Origin: Chitinophaga parva
GTDB taxonomy: Bacteria; Bacteroidota; Bacteroidia; Chitinophagales; Chitinophagaceae
Reading direction: 5' to 3'
DNA: 64,000 bases
NCBI RefSeq assembly: GCF_003071345.1
Contig: NZ_QCYK01000003.1
Coordinates: forward strand, 1,120,459-1,184,458
Shown: positions 16,259 through 24,885 of the stretch, in pieces
Layout of the letters: every line of letters begins with the position of its first letter
Position numbering within the stretch: position 1 is the stretch's first letter
Notes under the pieces: model-generated
Database searches by the model: none
Seen by the model: only the letters and a program-made list of their open reading frames with translations
What the model was told of the DNA's origin: nothing
Translations under genes and position numbers: made by a program

Positions 16259-18532
16259 CTATTTTGACAGCGAAAAAGGCTTGTCGGCCTCGGCCACACC
16301 ACGCTGCATGGCCGGCTGGTCGCCCATCTCCAGCACGAGGGTGCCACCGTTCATGATATCTGCATGGTGGATGAAGTTATGCGTGAAGGGCTGGCCATTC
16401 AGCGTGGCAGCCTGGATGTACACGTTCTTATCACTGTTGTTGTGCGCTATCACGGTGAACTTGTTCCCGTTCTCCAAGGTAATGGTCGCCCTAGGGAATA
16501 CAGGACTGCCTATCACGTATTCATCTGTACCCGGGCACACGCTGTAGAAGCCCAGGGCGCTCAGTACGTACCAGGACGACATCTGGCCCTGGTCTTCATC
16601 ACCGGGATAGCCGTCCGGCGTGGCATTGTACAGGCGCTTCATCACATCACGGATGTGCTGCTGCGCTTTCCAGGGCTGGCCGGCATAATTGTACAGGTAG
16701 ATCATATGCTGCACCGGCTGGTTGCCGTGGGCATACTGGCCCATGTTGGCATCCACCATTTCCTGCATTTCATGGATCATCTGTTTGTAGTAGCCTACAT
16801 TCACTTTATTGGGGACACTGAACACGGAATCCAGGCGGGCTATAAAACGTTGCTCCCCGCCCATGAGGCGGATAAGGCCTTTTACGTCGTGGAATACAGA
16901 CCATTGCCACTGGAAGGCATTGCCCTCCGTGTATGGCCCGCCCCACTCATACGGGTCGAAAGGCGTCACCCAGCTGCCATCCAGCTTGCGCCCGCGCATG
17001 TAACCCGTGACGCTATCGTACTGGTAGCGGTAATTGTACATGGTGCGCGCAAACACGTCGCGGTAAAAATCATGACCGGTGGCTTTGGCCAGTTGATAGC
17101 CGCAGAAATCGTCATACGCATATTCCAGGGTTTGTGAAGTGCTGCCGTAAGACTCCGGGAAGGTTACGTAACCCAGCTGGTAATATTCCTTCCAGCCTGC
17201 GCGCCCGTTAGCGCCGCCCCAGGGGCCTTTGTTCATCGCTTCATGGAAATACGCTTCCAGGGCCTGTTCGGGGTCAAAGGTGCGGATGCCTTTCACCCAT
17301 GCATCGGTGAGCAGGGAAATGGCATGGTTGCCCAGCATGCCCCCGGTTTCCCCGGGAAATGACCAGGCGGGAAACCAGCCACACTCCTTTTGCGCGGCCA
17401 GGAGGGCCTGCATATAACGGCCTTCCATGGTGGGATGCAGGATGGTATTGAGCGGGAACTGTGCACGGAAGGTGTCCCAGAAACCGTTGTCGGTGAACAT
17501 GTACCCGTCATGCACCCTGGCATCGTAAGGGCTGTAGTAGTAAGGCTTGCCTTCTTTGTTGTACTCGAAGAACTGGTGGGAGAAAAGATTGGCGCGGAAC
17601 AGGCAGGAATAGAACGTGGCCTTGTCTTCTTCGCTGCCTCCTTCCACGGCTACGCGCTCAAACAATTGTTCCCAGGTATTGTGCGCTATGTTGCGTGTTT
17701 GCTCAAACGTAGTATGCTGGCCCAGCTCCTGCTGCCAGGTAACTTCCGCCTGTTCAGGGCTGATGTAGGAAGAGGCAATGCGGGCCTGCACCCTGGCGCC
17801 GGGGCGGAAGCGCACATACGCCCCTACACCTTTACCTGTTGCCTCCAGGCTATCCGCATGCACTGCGCCTTTTTCGTTCTCCCAGGTGCCACTGGCTTCA
17901 AAAGGCTGGTCAAATACAATGACGAAGTAATTTTTAAAATCCTTCGGAATAAAACGGCCATTGCCTACAAAGCCGGTGATCTTATGTTCCCTGGGCCAGA
18001 TCTTTACACCACTGAGGGCATTGTAACCATCCAGCACCAGGTAGGCCGGGCTTTTTGCCGGGAAGCTGAAACGCAGGTGGGCGCCGCGTTCCGTGGCGGT
18101 CATCTCCGTAGTGATCTTATTGGCGAAAGTGACTTTATAATAATCCGGGTGCGCGGTTTCGTCTTTATGGCTGAAAGTGGTGGCCCGTTCATCTTCCATC
18201 ACTTTGAGGGTGCCGGTTTCCGGCATGAGGGAGAACACGGCATAGTCGCCCACCCAGGGGCTGCAGGCGTGGGCCTGCTGGAAGCCGCGGATGGTGGTGG
18301 CGGGGTACTGGTATTTCCAGCCGTCGCCGTTCTTCCCGGTCTGGGCGGTCCACCCGTGCATACCAAAAGGTAGCGCCGTGGTAGGATACACGCTGCCATG
18401 GCTCAGGCCAAAGTTGGAATTAGTGCCTTGTAAAGTGCTGGCATAGGTTACCAGGTCTTTTTTCTGTGCATGCACCACCAGGGTCAGTGCGCAGCTGACG
18501 GCGGCAGCAAGATGTTTCCGTTTAACGATCAT
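16259..18532 (-). CDS. GH92 alpha-mannosidase, secreted
   Basis: A 757-residue protein with a signal peptide ending TLVVHAQ. It shows the GH92 order of motifs: 'YPTTALPFGMHGW' near residue 50, 'AHACSPWVGDYAVFSLMPETG', 'NGFWDTFRAQFPLNTILHPT', 'WWFPAWSFPGETGGMLGNH'-type segment and 'YPGDEDQGQMSSWYVLSALGFYSVCPGT' with the catalytic acidic pair. The C-terminal beta domain ends 'VYIQAATLNGQPFTHNFI'. It differs clearly from the GH92 at 3,492-5,816, so the two probably have different linkage preferences. It lies upstream of the sigma factor and downstream of the GH130 gene on the same strand. Confidence 0.92.
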   Translation of the reverse strand: MIVKRKHLAAAVSCALTLVVHAQKKDLVTYASTLQGTNSNFGLSHGSVYPTTALPFGMHGWTAQTGKNGDGWKYQYPATTIRGFQQAHACSPWVGDYAVFSLMPETGTLKVMEDERATTFSHKDETAHPDYYKVTFANKITTEMTATERGAHLRFSFPAKSPAYLVLDGYNALSGVKIWPREHKITGFVGNGRFIPKDFKNYFVIVFDQPFEASGTWENEKGAVHADSLEATGKGVGAYVRFRPGARVQARIASSYISPEQAEVTWQQELGQHTTFEQTRNIAHNTWEQLFERVAVEGGSEEDKATFYSCLFRANLFSHQFFEYNKEGKPYYYSPYDARVHDGYMFTDNGFWDTFRAQFPLNTILHPTMEGRYMQALLAAQKECGWFPAWSFPGETGGMLGNHAISLLTDAWVKGIRTFDPEQALEAYFHEAMNKGPWGGANGRAGWKEYYQLGYVTFPESYGSTSQTLEYAYDDFCGYQLAKATGHDFYRDVFARTMYNYRYQYDSVTGYMRGRKLDGSWVTPFDPYEWGGPYTEGNAFQWQWSVFHDVKGLIRLMGGEQRFIARLDSVFSVPNKVNVGYYKQMIHEMQEMVDANMGQYAHGNQPVQHMIYLYNYAGQPWKAQQHIRDVMKRLYNATPDGYPGDEDQGQMSSWYVLSALGFYSVCPGTDEYVIGSPVFPRATITLENGNKFTVIAHNNSDKNVYIQAATLNGQPFTHNFIHHADIMNGGTLVLEMGDQPAMQRGVAEADKPFSLSK

Positions 18533-18622
18533 AACGCGTGGTATTGGGCGCTGTTTTTTCAGGACAGACTATCTTAATGACACGTGCAGGATCGGTTACC
18601 GCCATCCGGTAGCGGATTTTTT

Positions 18623-19747
18623 TCATTGCCCGCACACTGCCACAGCTACCCTGCTATCGGCGCAGCCGTAATACAGGAACCACTTCTTTTTATAATACAC
18701 CATCCCCTCCACAAACACCGTCCCGGCGGGGTATTGCCCGCTTTTCTCAAACGGCTCCGTGGGCACAAAGAAAGGCTTATCCAGTCTTGCCACTACTTTG
18801 CCGGGATCATTCACATCAAACAACACCTGGCCTGCGGCGTAGGTATTAGCCGTATAGTTCTTATCACCGCCATCCCCGCTTTTGTTCTTACCGTTATAGA
18901 GCACCAGGATGCCTTTGTCTGTAAGGATAGCCGGCGGGCCGCATTCGGTAAGGTCACTGTCAAAGTAATGTGGGCGCGGACGCACTACAGCTTTCAGTTC
19001 ATTGTTTTCATCGAGCTGGGGCGTCCAGTGCACCAGGTCTTCAGAAGTGGCGATGTTGATGAAATGCTCTCCCCAGTACATCATGTATTTGCCATTCACT
19101 TTAGTGATCACCTGTTTACCCTCCACTACTTTTGTAACGATGGATGCAGACTTGCTGGCCAGGTCTTTGAAGCGGCCATCGTAAGCGTTATAAAACGCAG
19201 GGCCATGCTTGTCCCAATGCACCAGGTCCCTGGAAGTAGCCACTCCCAGGCGGGGTACCTTTTTATTCCATTCGGTATAAAACATCACATATACACCGTT
19301 TTCCGTTACGGCTACACGCGGGTCTTCACAGCCACCGGGCCATTCGAATGTTTGCTGGTTATCTGCTGCCGGGTAGAGCACCGGTTTGGAGCGGCGTTTC
19401 ATGTGGATGCCGTCTGTGCTCACCGCCATGCCCAGGCGGGACGTACGTTGTCCTATGCCCTGGCCGGACCGGTCTTCCGAACGGTAGAGCACATAGATCT
19501 TGCCCCCCTTTACCGCGGCCGCGGGATTAAATACGTCATTGGCTTCCCAGGCTACCTGCTGTTTGCTCATCGGGTCCGGGAAGGTGCTGGCTGGATTGGG
19601 GGCAATGATCGGGTTTACGCCGGCAGGTCTTACAAAGGGGCCTATGGCCCAACCGGGCAGCGTGTCCTGCGCCATAGCGCCCATACTGATGGTAAGCAGG
19701 AAAATGGCGCACCAAAGGCGCATGCAGATGTTCTTACTGTTGATCAT
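18623..19747 (-). CDS. GH130 family beta-mannoside phosphorylase or beta-1,2-mannosidase, secreted
   Basis: A 374-residue protein with a signal peptide ending SMGAMAQ. The five-bladed propeller pattern and 'FEWPGGCEDPRVAVTENGVYVMFYTEW' (Gly-Gly-x-Glu-Asp-Pro-Arg, with the catalytic Asp) identify GH130. Further family segments are 'VYVLYRSEDR', 'SRLGMAVSTDGI' and a late 'YYGCADSRVAVAV'. GH130 includes cytosolic mannosyl phosphorylases and exported hydrolases. The signal peptide favours a periplasmic hydrolase, because phosphorolysis needs intracellular phosphate; this point is inference. It is encoded between a GH92 gene and a GH92 remnant. Confidence 0.88.
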   Translation of the reverse strand: MINSKNICMRLWCAIFLLTISMGAMAQDTLPGWAIGPFVRPAGVNPIIAPNPASTFPDPMSKQQVAWEANDVFNPAAAVKGGKIYVLYRSEDRSGQGIGQRTSRLGMAVSTDGIHMKRRSKPVLYPAADNQQTFEWPGGCEDPRVAVTENGVYVMFYTEWNKKVPRLGVATSRDLVHWDKHGPAFYNAYDGRFKDLASKSASIVTKVVEGKQVITKVNGKYMMYWGEHFINIATSEDLVHWTPQLDENNELKAVVRPRPHYFDSDLTECGPPAILTDKGILVLYNGKNKSGDGGDKNYTANTYAAGQVLFDVNDPGKVVARLDKPFFVPTEPFEKSGQYPAGTVFVEGMVYYKKKWFLYYGCADSRVAVAVCGQ

Positions 19748-19793
19748 GGTTCCGTGTTATTGAAATGCAGGACGCATCCTGGTTTTTATAGCA

Positions 19794-20018
19794 TTATTGA
19801 AATGAAGGAGGCGCGGTGCGGGTGCCCCGGTTCTTATGGGGCGTTTTGCCCGGTTCAACATGCAGGGAGCCACCGTTGCGCATGGCCTGCCAGGGCAGCC
19901 AGGTATTATCATACCCCTTGCCATTCATTTGCAGGGATTGAATATAAGGTTTGTTTTCCGAACCGCCGGTGATCTCCATAGCCCGGCGCTTGTATGGCCG
20001 GGCTAATAGTAAAGACAC
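19794..20018 (-). pseudogene. C-terminal remnant of a GH92 gene
   Basis: A short open frame (possible GTG start, 74 residues) whose residues from about 15 to the end read 'EITGGSENKPYIQSLQMNG' and '...GGSLHVEPGKTPHKNRGTR..PPSF'. They align by eye with the last 60 residues of the two complete GH92 proteins here ('NVYIQAATLNGQPF...GGTLVLEMGDQP'). Upstream the frame is closed by a stop codon within 60 nt and no catalytic domain is present. It is therefore best read as the tail of a deleted third GH92, lying between GH130 and the membrane-protein gene. Confidence 0.72.
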
Positions 20019-20052
20019 CTGTAAATGGAGGCTCCGTAGTGGGGTGTAAAAA

Positions 20053-21588
20053 TTATTTCAGCTGGTGAAGCAGCTTTTGGGCCTGGTCCGTCTTCAATAA
20101 CTGCTCTCCCACGATCAGTGTGAAACAAAGTTCTATGGCCAGCATGAGCAACAGGTAACGCAGCACGATGCCAGCGGAGGTAACACTGAAAGCAAATTCC
20201 GCGCAGGCAAATAACAGGACGAGCAATAATACCTTGTTAGACAACGGGGGTTGCGTTTTATACAGTTTCGTATAGCATACGCCCACCGCCACCATTAAAA
20301 ATGCCAGTTGTATAATACCCGCCAGTGCCATGGCTGGCAGCAGGAGCAAATTCCGCAGGCTCACGCCAAAGCTGCGGCATTCCAGCGTGGTAAGATGAAA
20401 CCATTCAGCAGTGGGCTTTCCAAGCACTTTGTCCTTATGTAGGACAAAAGGCGACGGGGAGTCGTAGGACTCCATCGGTGGCAGGAAGTGCCGCTGCACA
20501 TTGGGCAGCAGGAAGTACCGGGCAAAGGCAAAGGGATTCCGCTTCACCAGGTATCTTCCGTAGGCGCCATACAGCGGGGACATTGGCATAGATTGATCCA
20601 GTATAATGAAGGAGGTAGAACGCTGCTCCTGCTCAGACATGTACAATGTAAGCGGGGAATAAGGATGGAACATGTAAACGCTCCCGGAAGTAATGGCGCC
20701 GTAATTGTACATATCGTCCGGCCCGTTCACTTCAAAGCTCAGGCGGACCAGGGAATCCAGCCGCGCAAACTTCGCGGGTACCGGCCTGGGATCTGTTTTA
20801 TAAAAATGCCCGTAACCAAAGAGCGCATTGTTCAATATTTTCCAATCGGAGAACACCGTGAAGCCACTTACACCGGTAGCCTGCTTCATCTGGTTGCGGG
20901 TAAATACGATAAAACCCAGTACCATACCGCCGGCCAGCGCAATGGCCACCAGCTTTTTCCATAACCGGAAGCTGCTGAACAGGAAGGCCACCGCCGCCAC
21001 AAACGGGTAGAACATGGCATTGTAACGGATGGAAAACAACACCAGCAGCAACAGGGCATGTACCCAGATCATGTAATCCCTGGGGCGGAACACCACCCAG
21101 ATCAGCAAGGTAAACCACGCCACGCTTAGTGTGGTATACAGCCCATCCGTCAGCACAAAATTATTGATGTAATAAAAAAGCGGGTTAGCAAATAGAAACA
21201 CGAACATGCCTGTTTTCACCCATTTACCGGGATTAAAAATATACAGCAGCGTAAAAAAGAAATACATACACGCCAGCACCATGCCCATGTACTGCACCCA
21301 TACCAGCAACATGGCGGAATGCGAGACGTATCCCAGCAGTACCAGGAACTTGGAATACCCAATGGGCCACACTTCCACGTTGGCGCCACTGATAGCGCCC
21401 CTTACCAGGCAGTAGGAATCCAGCACCATATTAGGATTGGGATATACCCATTTGAACAGGCACCATCCTATGATGCTCAGGCCCAGCGCAGCCCAGCACC
21501 AGCGCCGGTTTTCCTGGTTGCGGAATATAAAATCAAAAAAGCGGGGGCCCGGCTGTTGTGGCCCAACAATGGATGCAGTCTGTTTCAT
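20053..21588 (-). CDS. Polytopic membrane protein, GT-C-like
   Basis: A 511-residue protein with about ten to twelve hydrophobic segments and few soluble loops, the largest around residues 260-400. The first extracytoplasmic loop contains 'YPNPNMVLDSYCLVRGA', an acidic site at the place where GT-C glycosyltransferases keep a catalytic Asp, but the match is weak. I do not recognise a specific family. It lies between GH78 and the GH92 remnant on the same strand, so it may be a bystander of the glycan locus or a polyprenyl-sugar-dependent transferase. Confidence 0.6.
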   Translation of the reverse strand: MKQTASIVGPQQPGPRFFDFIFRNQENRRWCWAALGLSIIGWCLFKWVYPNPNMVLDSYCLVRGAISGANVEVWPIGYSKFLVLLGYVSHSAMLLVWVQYMGMVLACMYFFFTLLYIFNPGKWVKTGMFVFLFANPLFYYINNFVLTDGLYTTLSVAWFTLLIWVVFRPRDYMIWVHALLLLVLFSIRYNAMFYPFVAAVAFLFSSFRLWKKLVAIALAGGMVLGFIVFTRNQMKQATGVSGFTVFSDWKILNNALFGYGHFYKTDPRPVPAKFARLDSLVRLSFEVNGPDDMYNYGAITSGSVYMFHPYSPLTLYMSEQEQRSTSFIILDQSMPMSPLYGAYGRYLVKRNPFAFARYFLLPNVQRHFLPPMESYDSPSPFVLHKDKVLGKPTAEWFHLTTLECRSFGVSLRNLLLLPAMALAGIIQLAFLMVAVGVCYTKLYKTQPPLSNKVLLLVLLFACAEFAFSVTSAGIVLRYLLLMLAIELCFTLIVGEQLLKTDQAQKLLHQLK

Positions 21589-21657
21589 ATGTTGTGTCTA
21601 TAAGGTCAACGTACCATGCCACATTCCGCTGCAAGCCGCATGGCCGGTGCGGCACGG

Positions 21658-23913
21658 CTAATCCATCGTGCCTTCCAGGTCGTACACGCCGCTGCCCATC
21701 TGCCGGGGCGCCTTGCCCGGTACATATACCAGGGCGGTGCTGCCAGCGGGGATCTCCACGTGCATTTTCAACCGCTTGCCATCCAGCTCCCAGTTGGACA
21801 CCACCTGTCCGCCGGCGGTCTTATAGCTGGCCTTTGCCCAGGTAAGCCCCCCGCCCACATGCGGATGGATGACCAGCTGGCGGTATCCCGGTGCCGCCAT
21901 ATCAATGCCGGCCACGTAACTGTATAACCACGCTCCCACGGCTCCATACGCATAGTGGTTGAATGACACCTGTTGCAGCGTACCATCCGGCATTTGCGCA
22001 TCCCACTTTTCCCAGATGGTAGTGGCGCCCTGCTTCACGGGGTATAGCCATGAAGGACAGGTTTCCTGCATGAGCAGGGTAAATGCGAGGTCGCTGTAAC
22101 CATGGTCCGATAAGGCAAAGAGCAGGAATGGCGTACCCAGGAAACCGGTGGCCAGGTGGTTGTTATTGGCTTTTACCAGTGCCGCCAGCTCCGCCGCTGC
22201 ATGGGCCTGCAGGCTATCCGGCAGCAGGTGGAACTGCAGGGCCAGCACATAGGCCGTCTGCGTGGGTGTCACCTTGGTTTTGCCATCTGCGGTAATATAA
22301 TTTTCCAGGAAAGCTGCCTTGATATGATCCAGCTGATCCTGATAATAGGCAATGTCTGCCGGTTTGTGCAGCACCTTTGCCGCATTGATCACCAGTTGGG
22401 TGGAATATGCCCACCAGCACTGGTCTATGTAGGGTAGCGACGTGGAATCGCCGGGGGCCAGCCAGTCGCCGAAGCCACGGCTTTTCCAGAGAAAACCGGG
22501 CGCGTTGGCACTCACAAAATCCACCCAGCGTTTCATACCATCGTAATGTGATTGCAATACCGCGGTATCATTATATACTTCAAAATGTTGCCAGGGCAGC
22601 ACGGTCACCGCGTCGCCCCAGCCGGCCACCAGGCGGGGGGGCCTTGCCTTTGCAATGCCATAGACATCCGGCACCACCCAAGGCATGGAACCATCCGCTC
22701 CCTGTTCTATGGCAATGTCTGCCATCCATTTTTCAAAGAAAGTTTTCACATCATAATTGAAGGCTGCTGTGCGGAAAAACACCTGTGCGTCTGCCGTCCA
22801 TCCCAGGCGCTCACTGCGCTGGGGACAGTCCGTAGGCACGTCCAGGAAATTGCCCCGCAGGCTCCAGGTGATGTTCTGTTGCAGGCGGTCCACCAGTGGG
22901 CTGGAACAGCTGAAAGTGCCGCTGGGCGCCATATCCGAGTACAATACCACCGCGGTAAAATCTTCCGGCTTTACCGTGCAGCCCTGCACCTTCACATACC
23001 GGAACCCATGCCAGGTGAAATGGGGCGCAAAGGTTTCCTCTCCTTTTCCGCTCAAAATATACCGATCGGTACTTTCTGCAGACCGCAGGTTGCCTGTATA
23101 AAAATTCCCATCCCGGTCCAGGACCTCTGCATGTGCCAGGGTAATGGTATCACCGGCATTTCCTTTCACTTTGAAACGCACCCAACCTACCAGGTTTTGC
23201 CCAAAGTCGATGACCTGCTCCCCTTTCGGCGTGGTGAATACTTTCAGTGCCTTCACTACTTCATGTTCCTTCACCGGCGGTGCTATGGAAGGCACCAGTA
23301 TATCTTTGGCATAATCACCCACCACAGCGGATGTCCATTGGTCCGGCTGTACCCGGGCATCATAGGTTTCGCCGTTATAAATATTAGCGTAGCGGATGGG
23401 GCCGGGCGCTGTTTTCCAGGTACTGTCTGTGAAAACCGTTGCCTCACTTCCATCCATATACGTAATGTGCAGCTGGCAAATGAGGCCTGCATCTTTGCCC
23501 CATAAATCCGGGGTCTGCCGGTTGCCAAATGCACCACGGTACCAGCCTTCCCCTATATTCACCCGGAGCTTGTTCTGCCCTTTTTTGAGGAGGGGCGTTA
23601 CATCATAATCCTGGTACTGGATGCGGGCCTGGTAACTGGTCCATCCCGGGGTGAGCCAGGCATTGCCTACCCGTTTATCATTAAGCCAGGCCTCGTACAG
23701 GCCATGGGCGCTGATCCGCAGGCTAGCGGCTTTCACTTTCCGCGCAGCGGTAAAATCCTTTGCAAACACGGGGCACGGACGGCGGCCGGAGGCCTCTTCA
23801 TAACCGGGGTTAATCCAATATGCATGATCGCTGAATGCCGGCTGCTGCTGGCTGAACGCGGTGTCTTTTCCTAAAAAGATCAAACAACAAACGAGGAGCA
23901 AATGAAGTCTCAT
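21658..23913 (-). CDS. GH78 alpha-L-rhamnosidase, secreted
   Basis: A 751-residue protein with a signal peptide (LLLVCCLIFLGKDTAFSQ). The N-terminal beta domains contain 'SLRISAHGLYEAWLNDKRVG', 'LTPGWTSYQARIQYQDYDVT' and 'GEGWYRGAFG', typical of Bac_rhamnosid_N. The (alpha/alpha)6 barrel begins near residue 350 with 'DVPTDCPQRSERLGWTADAQVF', the GH78 active-site region with the acidic residues. The C-terminal domain ends with a beta-sandwich ('GSTALVYVPGKAPRQ'). It hydrolyses terminal alpha-L-rhamnose. As the first gene of the minus-strand block it probably has its own promoter in 23,914-24,129. Confidence 0.92.
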   Translation of the reverse strand: MRLHLLLVCCLIFLGKDTAFSQQQPAFSDHAYWINPGYEEASGRRPCPVFAKDFTAARKVKAASLRISAHGLYEAWLNDKRVGNAWLTPGWTSYQARIQYQDYDVTPLLKKGQNKLRVNIGEGWYRGAFGNRQTPDLWGKDAGLICQLHITYMDGSEATVFTDSTWKTAPGPIRYANIYNGETYDARVQPDQWTSAVVGDYAKDILVPSIAPPVKEHEVVKALKVFTTPKGEQVIDFGQNLVGWVRFKVKGNAGDTITLAHAEVLDRDGNFYTGNLRSAESTDRYILSGKGEETFAPHFTWHGFRYVKVQGCTVKPEDFTAVVLYSDMAPSGTFSCSSPLVDRLQQNITWSLRGNFLDVPTDCPQRSERLGWTADAQVFFRTAAFNYDVKTFFEKWMADIAIEQGADGSMPWVVPDVYGIAKARPPRLVAGWGDAVTVLPWQHFEVYNDTAVLQSHYDGMKRWVDFVSANAPGFLWKSRGFGDWLAPGDSTSLPYIDQCWWAYSTQLVINAAKVLHKPADIAYYQDQLDHIKAAFLENYITADGKTKVTPTQTAYVLALQFHLLPDSLQAHAAAELAALVKANNNHLATGFLGTPFLLFALSDHGYSDLAFTLLMQETCPSWLYPVKQGATTIWEKWDAQMPDGTLQQVSFNHYAYGAVGAWLYSYVAGIDMAAPGYRQLVIHPHVGGGLTWAKASYKTAGGQVVSNWELDGKRLKMHVEIPAGSTALVYVPGKAPRQMGSGVYDLEGTMD

Positions 23914-24129
23914 AATGGCTGCAAAATTTTGGCGCGCCTAAATGTAAGGCAATCCATCCGCCGCCATGTTAATGTTATGTAAATGACGCCAACTTCCCGT
24001 CTGCATGGCCCCGGTGCCCGGGGAGGGTAAACATAGGCCAGCCGGCTGCCATGTGGCTGCAGGGATAATTATTGTAGTGGGATATGGACAAAAAAAGCTA
24101 AAGCGGGTACCGGGCTAACGCGTCATTTA

Positions 24130-24555
24130 TCAATTCACTAAATAAGCCCATCCGTCATTCACCCCATCGCACAGGTCTGCTATGCGCCGGGTAGTGAAGA
24201 AAGCCTTGATCTGGTCGCGGGCCGGCTTAAAATCATGGTGCATCGGGCAGGGCTGGGTAGAAGAGCATTTATTAAGCCCCAGCACGCATGCCGTGAAAAG
24301 CTCATTCCCGTCAATGGCCTGCAACACGTTCATCACCGGTTGGCGGCGCTGCGCCCTGGTGATATAGAACCCGCCGGAAGGGCCTTTCATGCTATTGATC
24401 ACCCCCTTTTTTACCAGCACCTGCAGCAGCTTACCTACGGTATGCTCGCTGGCATTGATGGACGCGGCAATCTCCTTGATACCGGTATGCTCCCCAAACC
24501 GGTATGCCAGGTAAATAACCGCTTTGATCCCTATTTTACAGGTAATGCTCAGCAT
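24130..24555 (-). CDS. Rrf2-family regulator with Fe-S-type cysteines (NsrR/IscR-like)
   Basis: A 141-residue protein with the Rrf2 winged helix at the N-terminus ('KAVIYLAYRFG', 'GIKEIAASINASEHTVGKLLQVLVKKGVI', 'GGFYITR'). Three cysteines occur in 'ACVLGLNKCSSTQPCPMHHDF' (C-x6-C-x5-C), the place where NsrR and IscR bind a [2Fe-2S] or [4Fe-4S] cluster that senses nitric oxide or Fe-S status. It is the last gene of the RIC operon, 3 bp after the DUF59 gene, so autoregulation of that operon is likely. It resembles the Rrf2 at 36,723-37,184. Confidence 0.9.
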   Translation of the reverse strand: MLSITCKIGIKAVIYLAYRFGEHTGIKEIAASINASEHTVGKLLQVLVKKGVINSMKGPSGGFYITRAQRRQPVMNVLQAIDGNELFTACVLGLNKCSSTQPCPMHHDFKPARDQIKAFFTTRRIADLCDGVNDGWAYLVN

Positions 24556-24558
24556 GTG

Positions 24559-24885
24559 TCATGCATTTAAAAATTTACGGCCTTCTTCGGAGATCCTTTC
24601 ATAACTCCAGGGTGGATCAAAGGTCAGTGTCACCTCCACCCCGTAGCCCGGGAAATGGGTTTGCAACTGCGCCTTCACACTGTCCACGATGGATGCACCC
24701 ATAGGGCAATGCCGGGTGCTCAGGGTCATCACGGTTTCCAGCCTGCGGTGCACTTCATCAAAGTTCAATGCGTAGATCAAACCCAGGTCCACCACGTTCA
24801 GTCCCAGCTCGGGGTCCATCACTTCCTGCAGCAGTGCCAGTGCGATGGTACATTTAAGATCAAAATTTGTTTTCACCATCATCAC
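24559..24885 (-). CDS. MIP18/DUF59 metal-sulfur cluster assembly factor
   Basis: A 108-residue protein of the MIP18 family (PaaD/SufT type): 'LQEVMDPELGLNVVDLGLIYAL', then 'RRLETVMTLSTRHCPMGASIVDSVKAQL' with the conserved Cys, and 'GVEVTLTFDPPWSYERISEEGRKFL' at the end. Family members assist Fe-S cluster maturation. It overlaps the preceding membrane-protein gene by one base and is followed immediately by the Rrf2 gene, so it belongs to a nitrosative-stress repair operon. The exact client is unknown. Confidence 0.9.
   Translation of the reverse strand: MMMVKTNFDLKCTIALALLQEVMDPELGLNVVDLGLIYALNFDEVHRRLETVMTLSTRHCPMGASIVDSVKAQLQTHFPGYGVEVTLTFDPPWSYERISEEGRKFLNA

Noticed and set aside
24091..24120. 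Terminator after the Rrf2 gene at 24,130
   Set aside because: A T-tract follows on the minus strand but the stem (AGCCCGGTACCCGCT) pairs imperfectly, so it was not listed as a feature.
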